Shown one piece after another: positions 36,501-47,450 of a DNA stretch of 64,000 nucleotides. Source of the stretch: Chlorops oryzae (lineage: Eukaryota; Arthropoda; Insecta; Diptera; Chloropidae). Under the pieces are notes generated by a model, which worked only from the letters and a program-made list of their open reading frames with translations, searched no databases and was not told the DNA's origin. The stretch is from NCBI GenBank assembly GCA_020466095.1, contig CM035808.1, positions 19,767,272 to 19,831,271 of the forward strand, written 5' to 3'. The position numbers were made by a program, and so were the translations under genes. Within the stretch, counting starts at the first letter, position 1; every line of letters starts with the position of its first letter.

Positions 36501-39098
36501 AAAAAAAAACAAAAAAAAAAAAAACGAAAATCCTTAAATGAGTCAGCAACTCTCTCCAAGCCTTCAAGATGCGCCTTGTTAACTCATCCAATTTATATTT
36601 CTCCATAGATTAGACAAATAAATTCTTTGGTACAAATATTTATCGCCGAAATTAATGGTCGCTCGGTTTGTTTTATGACTGTTTCGACGAACCACCCTCC
36701 AAACGGAAATTTCCCCCCAAAGACAAAACATTTCTAGATCGTCACGAGCGTTTATTTTGCTATAATTTTTCTAATCAAAATTTTTCGGAAAAACACCCTC
36801 AATAATTTTTCTAAACGAGCCACAGGAATGACACATTCAAAATAAAGCGTGATGCGGAAAGTCTTGCCGAGGGGTTCGAATCTATGGAATCGTAGCATCA
36901 AAATGCTTGACTTGAAATTGAAATCAGGGAAACATATTGAAAACGATGCAGATGAGTGCAGCCCCCTTTCGGTGAAATTGAAGTTAGCGACAAGCGAGAT
37001 GAAAAACATTTTTATTGCATTACGAAATGTAATTAAATAGGCGTAACCAGAAAGAAGGGAAACATTCGAAATGTGAGCTGAATAGACATGAAAGTGATTG
37101 CGTTTTTCCTTTTCTTTGTTTGTTTTTTTTTTTCTTCTTATTTTCTTTCCGTTAAGTGGGAAACTTTAGACGATTTTGTTTGGTACCAATTTTTGTACCT
37201 CGAATGTTTGTGTTTGGTAAACTTCACATATAAGTTTTCCATTTCAATATTGGCTACAGTCTGGTCCGTTTTGGGGGGACATCAATGATACTGGTATAGA
37301 TATATGCAGTCGTTGATAATCAGAACGACTATTTATTCATATCTAGAGTATCGAGAACAATAAAAAGCAGTCTGCCTTAAACTAATAATTCTTCCATATG
37401 AATTTCTTGCCAGTCTATGAAAAAGGTTTAGTTTCATGGAGCAACATGAAAAATGTATTTTTTCACTATAGTTCCTGAAAATTCTTCATAGATGCACTAA
37501 GTCCCTATATTTGGTTTTGTCAGATTGGCTTCAGGTCAATTCGAAAGCGATCTTGAAAAGTGTGGTCGAGAATTAAGTTGCGCACATACTTAAGGCTACA
37601 GCTCGTAAATCATTTAACATTTTATTTTCCTGTCTATAAAAAAATTCTAGCTTAAGGATTAGAAGACATAATTTTAGAAATAACTGATCCGAAAAACTCC
37701 ATCTTCTAGCTAGAAATAGCCAAAATCTCAAAAAAGTTGAAAATTTTTTTTTATCTCTTTTTAACATTTTTGGCCCATAGTCCCCGAACTGGTATGCATT
37801 TTTTGAAAATTCTTTGATCAAAATAGAGCAAAAGCATAACTGGATAAATTCTTAAAGTTATCCAACTGCATCCGAGCGCTCCTTGATACCGTTTTGCTAA
37901 TGCAAGGTCGAAAATTTAGTACCTAGAATTTACGGAAATAAGAAATAACTTCTTACATACATACTTATATAAAAAATTTATTATTTCGAAACAAATTTTT
38001 TATTGTCTTCTTCAAGAGGTTCAATCAAGGTCTAAATTTGGCGATCCACTGTTCTTGAAAGCAGCCCTTTTTGAAGCTGCCTCCAAGTAATAATATTGTT
38101 CTTCCTTACTCTTAAGCTGCAACTGACAGCTCTTTGGGGGAAAAGCTTCCAGAAAATACTAAACAATGTTGTTTAAGTCGCTTTTTACTTCACAAAAATC
38201 CGATAAAGTCAAAAACCATTTTTTTTTGGTTCTAGAACAGATAAAAGAATATAGAAGAAATTCTAAAATTCATATATGCAAAAATCATGCCATAAAACCC
38301 TTCAAAATGGGAAAAGTACCACAAAATGACAGCACTGGATCTAATGAGAGATCGTTTTCTTTAAATTTAGAAGAAAATTATGAACCTGTTCACTCAAAAG
38401 CGACTTCACTGTATCTACATCAAAATATAAAAATGTTTTCCTTCAAACCTCAGCTTTTATTACTTTTCCTTTTAACCTATTATTTAACCAACTCCGTAAA
38501 ATTAAAAAAAAAAAAAGTCACAGAATCTAAATGAGAATCTTTTCAGCCACTGTTTATGCAAACGCTGACACCATTCCATATCATAATATCGTGCCATGGG
38601 TACCTACTTAAGCCCGTAAAGGGGGCGCATTTTTTGTGTCCAGCATTCTTAGAGATTAGCCTCAAATCCTAAAGAATGAATTGCTTGCAATTCAAAAGAA
38701 AAACGCATTTGCATTTTTAAACATTTCCAACGTTAAGCTGCTCCGACGTTTATCCTCGCCTATTTAAATAGAGCTCGATTCGGTGTTGTTCTGTTCCACT
38801 GCCCAAATACCCAAATGCCATAGAGCCGAGTCTCGAGTTGCGTTTTTCTTTATGTCTACATGGCTATTTAAATAATTTGTGCCTCATAATGTTCGTTGCT
38901 ACCAGTTTCCAATTCGCTCTAGCACCTCCTCCCTGTCGTCCTTCCTCATCTGCCTCCCCTCATTTTCATCATCATTATCGTCATCATTATGTTGGCTTAG
39001 TCCACATTTTTCCTTTGAAGCGTTAAAAAAACAGAGTTCAAAATGAAAAATACACAAAAGCCATGTGCATGAAGTGGAATGACGGGGAAAGAGCAAGA

Positions 39099-39136
<38 letters not shown>

Positions 39137-39566
39137 GCGAGAAAAGTAGGCTCTAAAGTACGCCCCGCAAATTGAGGATTTAAACCAAATGAAATGCAAT
39201 ACATCCGCTCGCATTATGAAAAAATGCATTTCGAATTCATTGAAAACGCATAAAAAGAAATGTTCAAGTGAAAAGGAATCAGAAAAAAAAAATAAAATAA
39301 ATAAGGTGCCACTAAGTACATAAAGAACCGCTTTTTATTGAGATTACTCAGAATAAAAAGCAGAAAAAAAAATATGAAAATGAAAATAAGGGGCATTTTC
39401 TTCCATATCTGCTGGAAAAAACGATTATTAGTGAAAAATAAAAAATGTGCTCTCTTGGTGCTAGCGGTTGAGAGTTCAGATCCAAATTTATGTTGGTCTA
39501 TAAAAATGCTTTCAGAGGGCTCTTTAATCGATTTAATTATACGCCCTTGCACTATCGGATTTTTTT
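33559..39566. other. Intronic, mostly unique
   Basis: Six kilobases without a supported gene or bounded transposon. Microsatellite (GA)n at 39100-39133 and A runs at 36499-36525. Open frames here (for example 36245-36606 and 38166-38534) lie in A/T runs and carry no motif. Confidence 0.45.
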
Positions 39567-39701
39567 ATACCCGACACACTCTGTGTCGAGGGTATATTGC
39601 GTTTGTGTGGTTGTGTAACACCCAGAAACAGTCGAGATAGACCATACAAAATATGTATAGAAATGATCAGCGTCACCAGGAGATTCGATTTATACATGTC
39701 C

Positions 39702-39741
<40 letters not shown>

Positions 39742-40492
39742 CGTCTGTCTGTCTGTATACAGTTATCTTATCGAAGGAGTTGAGGCTATCTTGACAAAAT
39801 TTGGTATGCGTGCTCACGGGGACATGAGTAAAAACAAGTTCGAGAATGGACCCGATCGGACCATTTTTAGGGGTACCTCCAGTACTAGGGTCTGTTACGA
39901 AAATCGCAAAAACTGCTCTAAAATCGAAGTATTTCAACATATTTTGATGAAATTTGATAATTGAACATGTTTCCAGGCAAGTAATACGATTTCCAAAAAT
40001 TTTAAAAGTGGGCGTGGAAGAAGGGCGTTTTTCGATAATTGTCCCCTACACCCGAAATTCAAATGGGACTTTAACGAAATTTGGCAGTTATGCTTCCTTT
40101 GCAGCCATAAACATCCTCCAAAAAAATTTCCTTGATCGGTCCATTATTAAGGGTACCTCCAGTGCTAGGGTCTGTCACAAAAATATCAAAACTGCCCCAA
40201 AATCAGACTTTTTCGAAATATTTCAATGAAGCTTAGAATTCGAGTGTATATTTAAGCCTCCGATTAGAATTGCAAAAAAAAATGGAAAAGTGGGCGTGGA
40301 AAAGGGGTGGTTTTCATAAAGAAATTTAACAAAAGTCGGTATATGGGGCCCTAATGGCCTATAAAACCTCTTGAATGTTCTTACTTAGTGATCCTGTTTT
40401 TTGGGCGTTGTTCAAAAATTATTTAAACATGTGTGTCTGTGTCGGGTATTTTATTGTCAGGCTCACCTGACTATAACACCCTTACTTGTTTT
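39567..40492 (-). mobile_element. DINE-1/mini-me-like repeat, copy C
   Basis: The longest reverse-oriented copy. It begins CCCGACACACTCTGTGTCGA and has the GTCT microsatellite at 39698-39760. Two GTACCTCCAGT.CTAGGGTC modules lie near 39872 and 40154, each followed by a GTGGGCGTGG block. It ends GTCAGGCTCACCTGAC, TATAACACCCTTACTTG. It matches copy A across both modules, so the two-module form is probably ancestral. Confidence 0.78.
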
Positions 40493-41040
40493 TATAATAA
40501 AATTTATAAATTCTTTTCGATGATTTTGCCCTCCTCGAAATCGGAATATCGAAATGTTAGAGTGCTTTAAATACAACGCAAGAAAGATATTCCTTTTTCC
40601 TTCAACTCGAAGGCCCGCGATAATTTTATAGTTTTATTACAATACTCGGAATAAATAGGTCATTTTATTTACTTGCAAGAAAGCCATCCCCCCAAGGCTT
40701 TATCTAAAATTGATTTCTTTTTTTTCTTTCTTCTCCGTTTTAAGTACCTAATAAAAAAGAAATTCCATTCCACTATGATGAAATGCAGTCAACAAGTGAT
40801 AAGACAAAATGAACAAAAACAAATTTAAAAGTAAATAAAAAGAATAAAATTAAAAAATATTATTCTGGTCTAAATCAGAACATTTTATATCTTTATATTC
40901 TTTTTTTTTTTAATTTTAGAAATATATTTTGAGGGCTTTTGTGCACTTTTCAAGCTTTGAGGCGATGACTTTTCGTTTGTCTTTTCACTGATTTTTCTTG
41001 AAAACACAAAGTTTAATGCATTGAAATCAAACATAAATTC
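40493..41040. other. Intronic, no recognisable element
   Basis: AT-rich unique-looking sequence with no gene or repeat boundary seen. Confidence 0.45.
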
Positions 41041-41082
41041 AAATCTAATAAAATGTTTTCTTTATTCTCTTTCAGGTAAGCT
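41041..41082 (+). promoter_or_regulatory. Recursive-splice (ratchet) site 2
   Basis: A branch-point-like TCTAATA at about 41044 is followed by TTTTCTTTATTCTCTTTCAG and immediately by GTAAGC. A complete 3' splice site therefore abuts a good 5' splice site at 41075/41076. Slightly weaker than site 1 because the donor reads GTAAGC. It lies about 9 kb before the exon at 50107 and upstream of the alternative first exon. Confidence 0.68.
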
Positions 41083-41931
41083 TAATGCGGATATTAATTC
41101 TAAAATATATGGCGATGTGACAGGTAAAAGTTTTATGGGCGACGATTTATGGCAATGGAGAAAGTTAATTCTTTTTGCTGACACTATTCTTAATGATTTT
41201 TTAATGTTTTTTTTTTTTCAAATTAATTGATTCAGAATTTTTTATTATTTCTGGAGATTATTTTGACATATTAAGGCTTAGAACAGTGGGCCTAAGAGAA
41301 TCATTTGCTCGCGAAATAAAGAAACGGCAGGCAGCATTGAGAAGAGGGATTCTAGATAAGGTTACGTTAGTTGATACTTACATACGTAGCTAAGGCTCTC
41401 TGAAACATAAAATATTAGACCACCGAGGGCAGCACCCAGCGATGAACCGGACCAGACTTTGAAGCCGTGAATTCACACGACCTCATATACAATCCTAGTA
41501 TACTTCTGTTCGAGAGTGGCCATTTTGTAGAGTGAACGCCTACCACCAAAACACAAAGTAATCGGTGTTGTGTACTGTTCAACCGGTACGCTGCCTACAG
41601 TCTCGTTTACTTTGTAAGCTTTTAGTAAGTAGATCGTCTACGATCTCCTACACTTTGTAGGCGGTAGGCACTATTGGCCGCTGGATATATATGTACATAT
41701 GTACATAAATAGCCTGACTGTTTTTAGAGTCAAGTATCGAACAATCTTGATAACTCCAAATTTCTCTTTCTGTTCTTAAAATTTTTTAAAATTCAGTCAT
41801 AGAATGATAAATAACCCTTAATCTTCAGCAAGAGTTCAATTTCACTTTCATTGGTCTTTTAAAAGCTCAGTGGTTCTCTTCTACACAATTTTAAACTAGC
41901 TATAACTAGTTACGCTTGCCTCAGGTTGAAA

Positions 41932-42137
41932 CGGCCTCCGTAGCGTAGTTGGTTGAGATGGCAATATACGAAGCAGGGGGCTCTGGGTTCAACTCCCAGC
42001 TCAGGCGTGAATGTTAGTTGTGCCGTTTCTTCTGTTTTTGTTCTTCTTCGTTTACCCATTATTCGTGATATCACAACGGGCCCATGTGAGGCCTAAGTCT
42101 GTCACACTTGGTGGCAGCCACACTAACCAATCAACCA
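41932..42137 (+). mobile_element. tRNA-derived SINE-like element, copy 3
   Basis: The best-preserved copy. It has a perfect A box TAGCGTAGTTGG at 41941 and a perfect B box GGTTCAACTCC, 46 bases downstream. The acceptor-stem pairing is only partial (GCCT with AGGC). The tail runs through CATTATTCGTGATATCACAA, GGCCCATGTGAGGCCTAAGT and GTGGCAGCCACACTAACC. An intact tail shared with two other copies makes this a SINE rather than a tRNA gene. Confidence 0.75.
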
Positions 42138-45050
42138 AGTAAAAACGATAAAGAGAAGTTATAATTAGTGAATTATCAACTTCCTAGAATCAGTCAAGGG
42201 ATAATCAGATTGCACCTAAAAAGAATGATCCATTTATGAAAGTTTTCCTTTCACAAGAAGAGAATAGAACCATCGGTTAAAGTTGAATAATGATTTTCTA
42301 ATCCATTTTAATAATTTTCCTCTTTTTTGTTTGCAATTTTAGGTTAAGTGGATCTCTCAGATACCATAAAATTAGCAATATTAATGCTCTCAATAAAATA
42401 ATATCAAGTTATTGGTTAACGTAATTTATAATACTTCATATTCTGCAGATAAGATCTTTTTGAAAGCCTTGGGAGGCTGGATATGTGAACTACGAGGGCT
42501 GATCTATATAATTAATCAGTGTTTCTCAGTGTTATTTTTCGGTCTTACATACGAGTTCGGTACGGAGCGTGCTTTCATAGCAATAGCTAATGACTTGTAG
42601 TTATCCCTGGGTAAAAGCAATGCGGAAAAATAATTCCCCCGTTTAAAAGCTACAATCGTGGTTCGCTTATGCAATCGTGATTCATCTTCCTCCCTCTGAT
42701 CTTCACTTGTTAGCTTTGTTTTCATTTTCTGTATATGTGAAGGCATTTATATCCGCAGATTATCTTATTCCGTTTCAAAATCAATTTGATATTCTAAGTT
42801 TGTTTTTTAACCATAGTTTCTTCTAAAAACTTTAGCCTTACTTTCCGATCGATACACAAAAATATGAATTTTTACGAAATCCCCTATAATTATTGCCAAT
42901 TTTTTTTTCATTTATCTTATCTATCATGTCTAGTATTGGCTTATCGCAAAAAGAAAGAATAAACAAACCAAGTTGATTACGGTTCGCCTTGCGGCTAAAC
43001 GACTTGTTCTCATGGTATAAAAATTGACGAAAAGGAGAACTGGTGGAAAATATCGTTCCTGATGTTCTTCGAATGTGGCAACAAACCGCACGAGAACGTC
43101 TCTTGACGATGTGTTTTCGGTGTAATAAAATTACTACAAGACGTGTCTCTCAAACTCGATCATTTGCAGCCGATAGGGACGAGGTCTGGGTCTATTAGAG
43201 CAGTTGTTGGCTGTTCTCGTAGTAGCACGTTGCACACTCCATGAGGCCACTTTGTTATGTCTTGTCTGTCGTTTCTTCCCTGGGCCCATTAATTCTAAAA
43301 AGATAGTTTTTCTTTCCTTCTTCTTCTTCTTCTTCTTCTTCTACGTTTTCAATTTTTTCTCTTTTCTCTTATGTGTTTTATCTTTCATGCTACGAAGAAC
43401 GTCTGTTGTGTGCACGTTTTATGTGCTTCTTTCTTCTTACCTCCGTCGATTTTTGTTCGAACATGTCTTGTTTTTGTATCTTCGTTCTCGTCTCGTCTCG
43501 TCTCTTCCGGGTCTGTGTTTCATTCTTTTCATTTATTTTCTTTCTCTATTTTGTGTTGCTTCTTCTGGTGGCAGGTGATACTTGAATTTCACAGATATTA
43601 TCATTGTTTTTTTGGTCTTTATGTTATGCTGTTTTTTTTTGTTGAAGTACCTTCATGCATGCCTGTGCTCGTCATTGATTTCCAGCTGCACAAAAGCGGA
43701 AGGTATTCGAAATATTTTGGACATTTTGGGCGAGAGCGACAATGATTTTGGATGAGAGGAAAGAGAAATGGAGAGTAATAGATTTATCTATAATTTACTG
43801 GTAGAGTTGTCCTATTTACTCTGCTCAATTTTGCCATGGGAAGTTGTCCAAAGTTTTCGTATTTATCTATGATAAGTATTTGCTGATAGAGAAAGAGAGA
43901 GAGAGGGAGAGGAAGAGAGAGCGCCTCTCTCGAAATTCCCATTCTCTAGATCCTTTGGCGGATAAGAAGAGAAGCCTATTTTTTGACACTTTTGAGAGGA
44001 TCTGTTGATACTTTGTAGCGTCTTTTTGTGGTAGTTACCTCGTGGCATAGATTGGATGAAGTGTTGAAAATTGGAAAGAATAAAGTTGTGTGATAGTAAT
44101 GATAAAAAAAAATAAAATATACTTACTTATATGTTATAAATAATCAACCATTGTAGAGTGTGCCTCAATTCAAAACAATGAAACTTCATTCATCGATTGC
44201 GAGCGATAAAAAATAAAAAAAAATTCACCACAAATAAATGAATTCATTAATGAAAAACTATTTTTGTTTTTTATCTCTCAAATCACCTTGACTCCTAATG
44301 TCGGAGATTGCGTCAATTAATAAGAGGCAGTGAACAAAAAAAAAAAAAAAATAGATATAAATCAAATCAACAAGAAATAAATTCACACGTTCGAAACTAT
44401 TCCGTCATTTATGGAATTGTATACGAAAATTTTCGATATCTCACAAACTCTGGGCCTAAATATATCACAGAGTCGTATCTTTTCGCTAACGAGGCGCATG
44501 TTCTATGAGTTCTGCGATAGTGAACCGAATAGTTATAGCTTGGAATATGCAAGAGGTGAGTTTATTTACTTTCGGGCTATGATTTGTCTAGCCACTTGTG
44601 CGAGGTTTGTTTCTAAAATGAGATGAATGACAAATATTTACAGGCGGTTAGGTGCGAAGCTTTGAAAGCGATTAGTCAATTTTTTTTTTAGGTTATATGT
44701 ACATTAAGGTGGATCGATTTCTTATTCGATTTGTTGTCCTATTCCACTAGCATAACATTATTCTATGGCCCAAACTTAATAATTATGCCGAAGAAACTAT
44801 AAGTAAAATGTGAATTTGAATTCTGCGCTTTTGGGAGCAAATGTTTTCCAGTGCTATATTCGAGTTATTTATGTCGTCATCGTAAGTGTCTCCAATACAG
44901 ACATATAGTATAGGTACACTGGAACCTTTTCTAAAGGGGAGAAACATTTCAAAATTTCAAACCTTTTCTGGCCATTTTTGGTAGAAATAATCAAATATTT
45001 ACCGCCCCCTTTCACAGTGCTTATGGGCGTTTAGATGAATTTTTAACTTA
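42138..45050. other. Intronic; strongly pyrimidine-rich at 43310-43560
   Basis: No gene supported. The plus strand is very T/C-rich at 43310-43560, including (TTC)n at 43318-43341, which creates several overlapping open frames. A GA-rich patch is at 43890-43925. Confidence 0.45.
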
Positions 45051-45385
45051 CAGTCGAGTCTTAATAGAGTGAACACCTCGGTGGTGTGAACACATGGACT
45101 GAGGATTAAAAACAGATTAGCCTGGTATTCTAACTTTTTGCGAGAAGACCGTTCAAAAACCATTAGGCGACCATAAGAAACAAACGTTCCAATTAAAATT
45201 TTTCTAAAAACTGAGCTTTAGCAAACAAAAACTATATTTTTTTTACTTCAAATGTAAGTTTGTGTTCATTTTCGAACCAAATGATGCAAATTAAACATAT
45301 AAAAATTGTGTCTCGATAGTGTTAACAGCTTCGGTAACATGAACAGACCTTACAAAAGTCAGTTCACTCTATCCAGACGCTACTG
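45051..45385. mobile_element. pogo/Tigger-like MITE, 335 bp
   Basis: Ends CAGTCGAGTCTTAATAGAGT and the inverse ACTCTATCCAGACGCTACTG are flanked by TA at 45049-45050 and 45386-45387. Internal GTGAACA.C blocks are repeated. Same structural class as 19536-19682, 20386-20676 and 51631-51835. Confidence 0.7.
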
Positions 45386-45650
45386 TATTATTTTAAAGCT
45401 TGACATAAAGTTGCCATTCAAAGCATTGCATTACAAATCTTTTCCGTTTGCCGTCGGAAATCTACTTGAAAATCTCCCCGCATCGCGGCATTACATACAT
45501 ACATACACACTTACTTATAAGAGCTTTTAAAAGCTACACAGCAATTCATGTAAGCTAGATATAAATACAGTGTGGGCATGGATTCCTCTAAATAGGCGCC
45601 ATACTATTTCATGTTGCAACTGAGCCATTCGCGGCGGCATCTCTTTATAA

Positions 45651-46021
45651 CCCCTGCAGGAAGCCTGTTGCCATATGGCCCCATATGTCTATATTGACAA
45701 GAGAACTAGTTTCAACGTCAACAGTTTTTATAGGCGGTGTCATTAGAGAAACTGTAGTGTCAAGAGGTATAGTTCATCTTTATTGACCATGCCAACATCG
45801 TGTCTCCTTATAAAGCGAAAGAGTACTCCTTTTGTCTACATAATATCTACCGACGTCAATAGCTCGTCATTAGTTCTTTGGTCTACACGTAGACATTCAA
45901 TGAAAACTCAATGTTAAATGTCAATAACGCAAAGCATTGCGACGGGTATAACTGGTCAGTAGTACTGTTGACGCAGTCAGTAGAAAAAGAGTATAGATTC
46001 CTATTGAAATTTCCTGCAGGG
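45651..46021 (+). mobile_element. Interspersed repeat family P, copy 2
   Basis: It begins CCCCTGCAGGAA and ends with the inverse TTTCCTGCAGGG. Shared with 3551-3927: GTTGCCATATGGCCCCAT, GACAAGAGAACTAGTT, CATTGCGACGGGTATA and GTCAGTAGTACTGTTGACGC. Its right end lies 33 bases before the start codon of the alternative raskol exon, so it probably contributes promoter, leader or splice-acceptor sequence. Confidence 0.72.
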
Positions 46022-46033
46022 ACGTTAAGAGTT

Positions 46034-46039
46034 ATGTAG
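46034..46039 (+). promoter_or_regulatory. Start-stop element (ATGTAG) before the TM exon start
   Basis: An ATG followed directly by TAG lies in frame, 21 bases upstream of the ATG at 46055. The TAG also shows that the frame cannot extend further 5', which fixes 46055 as the first usable start of this exon. Start-stop elements are known to stall or lower downstream initiation. Confidence 0.5.
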
Positions 46040-46054
46040 ACGCCACCGCCAGTC

Positions 46055-46166
46055 ATGTTACCATGGATCACAGCTGTTGCTGTTGCCTGTGCTATTGCTG
46101 TGACATTATTGGTATGCTACAAACTGTGCTGTCAACGTTTCAGGAAAATTAATTGCCAATACGATT
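46055..46166 (+). CDS. raskol alternative first exon encoding a membrane anchor
   Basis: It encodes 37 residues plus one base. After MLPW comes a hydrophobic stretch, ITAVAVACAIAVTLLVCY, long enough to cross a membrane, then KLCCQRF.K with positive charge and paired cysteines. By the positive-inside rule this is a signal anchor with the N-terminus outside and the rest cytosolic; the cysteines could be palmitoylated. The exon ends GAT T|GTGAGT, leaving one base, exactly the phase used by the long first exon. Splicing to 50107 gives ...INCQYDYTSYEKACRRG. The product would be 1507 residues, with the same C2-GAP-coiled-coil body but without the 779-residue disordered head. Too short to be obvious as a frame; supported by phase, donor, hydrophobicity and position. 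Transcript evidence is lacking here. Confidence 0.72.
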
Positions 46167-46943
46167 GTGAGTTTGTACAGAAGTAAAACAGAAAAGCAAC
46201 AACAACAAAACTAACAAAAAAAAATCATTTATTATTTATACATCCGCACGAGCTGCTCGTTAAAATTCTGTTCATCGATTGCATTCTGGAACGAACATGA
46301 TTTGATGTAATGCAACGTGAATGATTACATCAACTGAATAAAGATTAAGTTTAAATGTTGCAATGCCTTAAAGCAAATGGAAACATTTTTTTTTCCTTTC
46401 AATGCTTATGTTGTCAGAGATTTAAGGACGGAGAGAGAATTTCTACCATGGAGCTTCCATTTTCTTCAATGGGTCATCAAGCAAAGCAGGGCATTTGAGA
46501 TGGTCACTCTTGTCACATATATCTCATTTAATGGTACAGTGGCTTAGATTGATTCCCTTACTCTGAGAAAAAAATTTCTTTCGGCACTTTACCGTGTAAG
46601 GCTTGCTTTTAAATGAAATTTTTACTTTAAAGTCTTGGTTCATGTTAGTACCAGCTGCCCTATAGAGAGAGTTGGATGATGGAGTGGGACTCCGTGAAGA
46701 GGTACATCTAATATGAGGAATTTGATCCCCTTTTTTCAGTTGTCATTTTCTGACGATAGGATTCCAATAAAGGAGTCACTTTAAAGGCCGGAAATTTCTC
46801 TCATCGTGCCTGGGTAGCAGTGGGGTAATAAGGGTTAAAAAATTGATTTTTTTCGTTCCTCGTAAATATTAGAAAAACTGCTTTCTGAAAAAGATCTATT
46901 AAGATAAACATTATTGAAACTAATGGAGAACACTAAATATTAA

Positions 46944-47083
46944 CCCGCTAGCGTCCAGAGGTGTAAATTAATGGCAGTCACTAAAAGATTTCTTATTTCT
47001 ATATCTATTTTATAGATATCGAACGAACGTTTGAGTTTTTTTTTTTTGTATTATTCCAGTTTTAACACATGGACATTGAAGGG
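46944..47083. mobile_element. TTAA-flanked MITE, 140 bp (piggyBac-like ends)
   Basis: TTAA at 46940-46943 and 47084-47087 brackets CCCGCTAGCGTCCA and an imperfect inverse TGGACATTGAAGGG. CCC...GGG ends inside TTAA are characteristic of piggyBac-type insertion. No ORF. Confidence 0.65.
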
Positions 47084-47175
47084 TTAAAAAAATGTTAATT
47101 TATTTTTTTGAGATTAGCCAGTCTGGGGAATTTTCAGTTTTCATTTGTATCCAATTTTTTTTACGTTGATCTTAA

Positions 47176-47446
47176 CCCTCTACTGCATTAGATGCCAACT
47201 AAACTACCATATATGTGTTTCTGACAAAAAAAAAAAAAGTTATTTTTATGAAAATCGGTACTTATATTATTTGTTAAGCCTAAACTAAACCATTTCAATG
47301 CGAAATATTTATTTTTTCCGTTTATTTAATAATCATGTATGTATTAAAGGGTTAAATGGTTAAACACGAAAAAAATATGAGTAAAGGGTTAAATGGTTTA
47401 GCTAAAAAAAAATTCCCGCTTATTTAATAAATCATGCAGTAGAGGG
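47176..47446. mobile_element. TTAA-flanked MITE, 271 bp (piggyBac-like ends)
   Basis: TTAA at 47172-47175 and 47447-47450 brackets a perfect 13-bp inverted repeat CCCTCTACTGCAT / ATGCAGTAGAGGG. GGGTTAAATGGTTAAA-like units near 47348 and 47387 form a short internal repeat. It lies 85 bases from the previous element. Confidence 0.78.
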
Positions 47447-47450
47447 TTAA

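Noticed and set aside
41934..42006. Functional tRNA gene
   Set aside because: A and B boxes are perfect, but the acceptor stem is mostly unpaired and the sequence continues into a tail shared with two other copies, which fits a SINE.
42330..42350. Third ratchet point at TTTGCAATTTTAG|GTTAAGT
   Set aside because: Pyrimidine tract is interrupted and the donor GTTAAG departs from GTRAGT.
43204..43745. Overlapping 124-codon Phe/Ser/Leu-rich frames
   Set aside because: They come from a long TTC/TCT pyrimidine tract.
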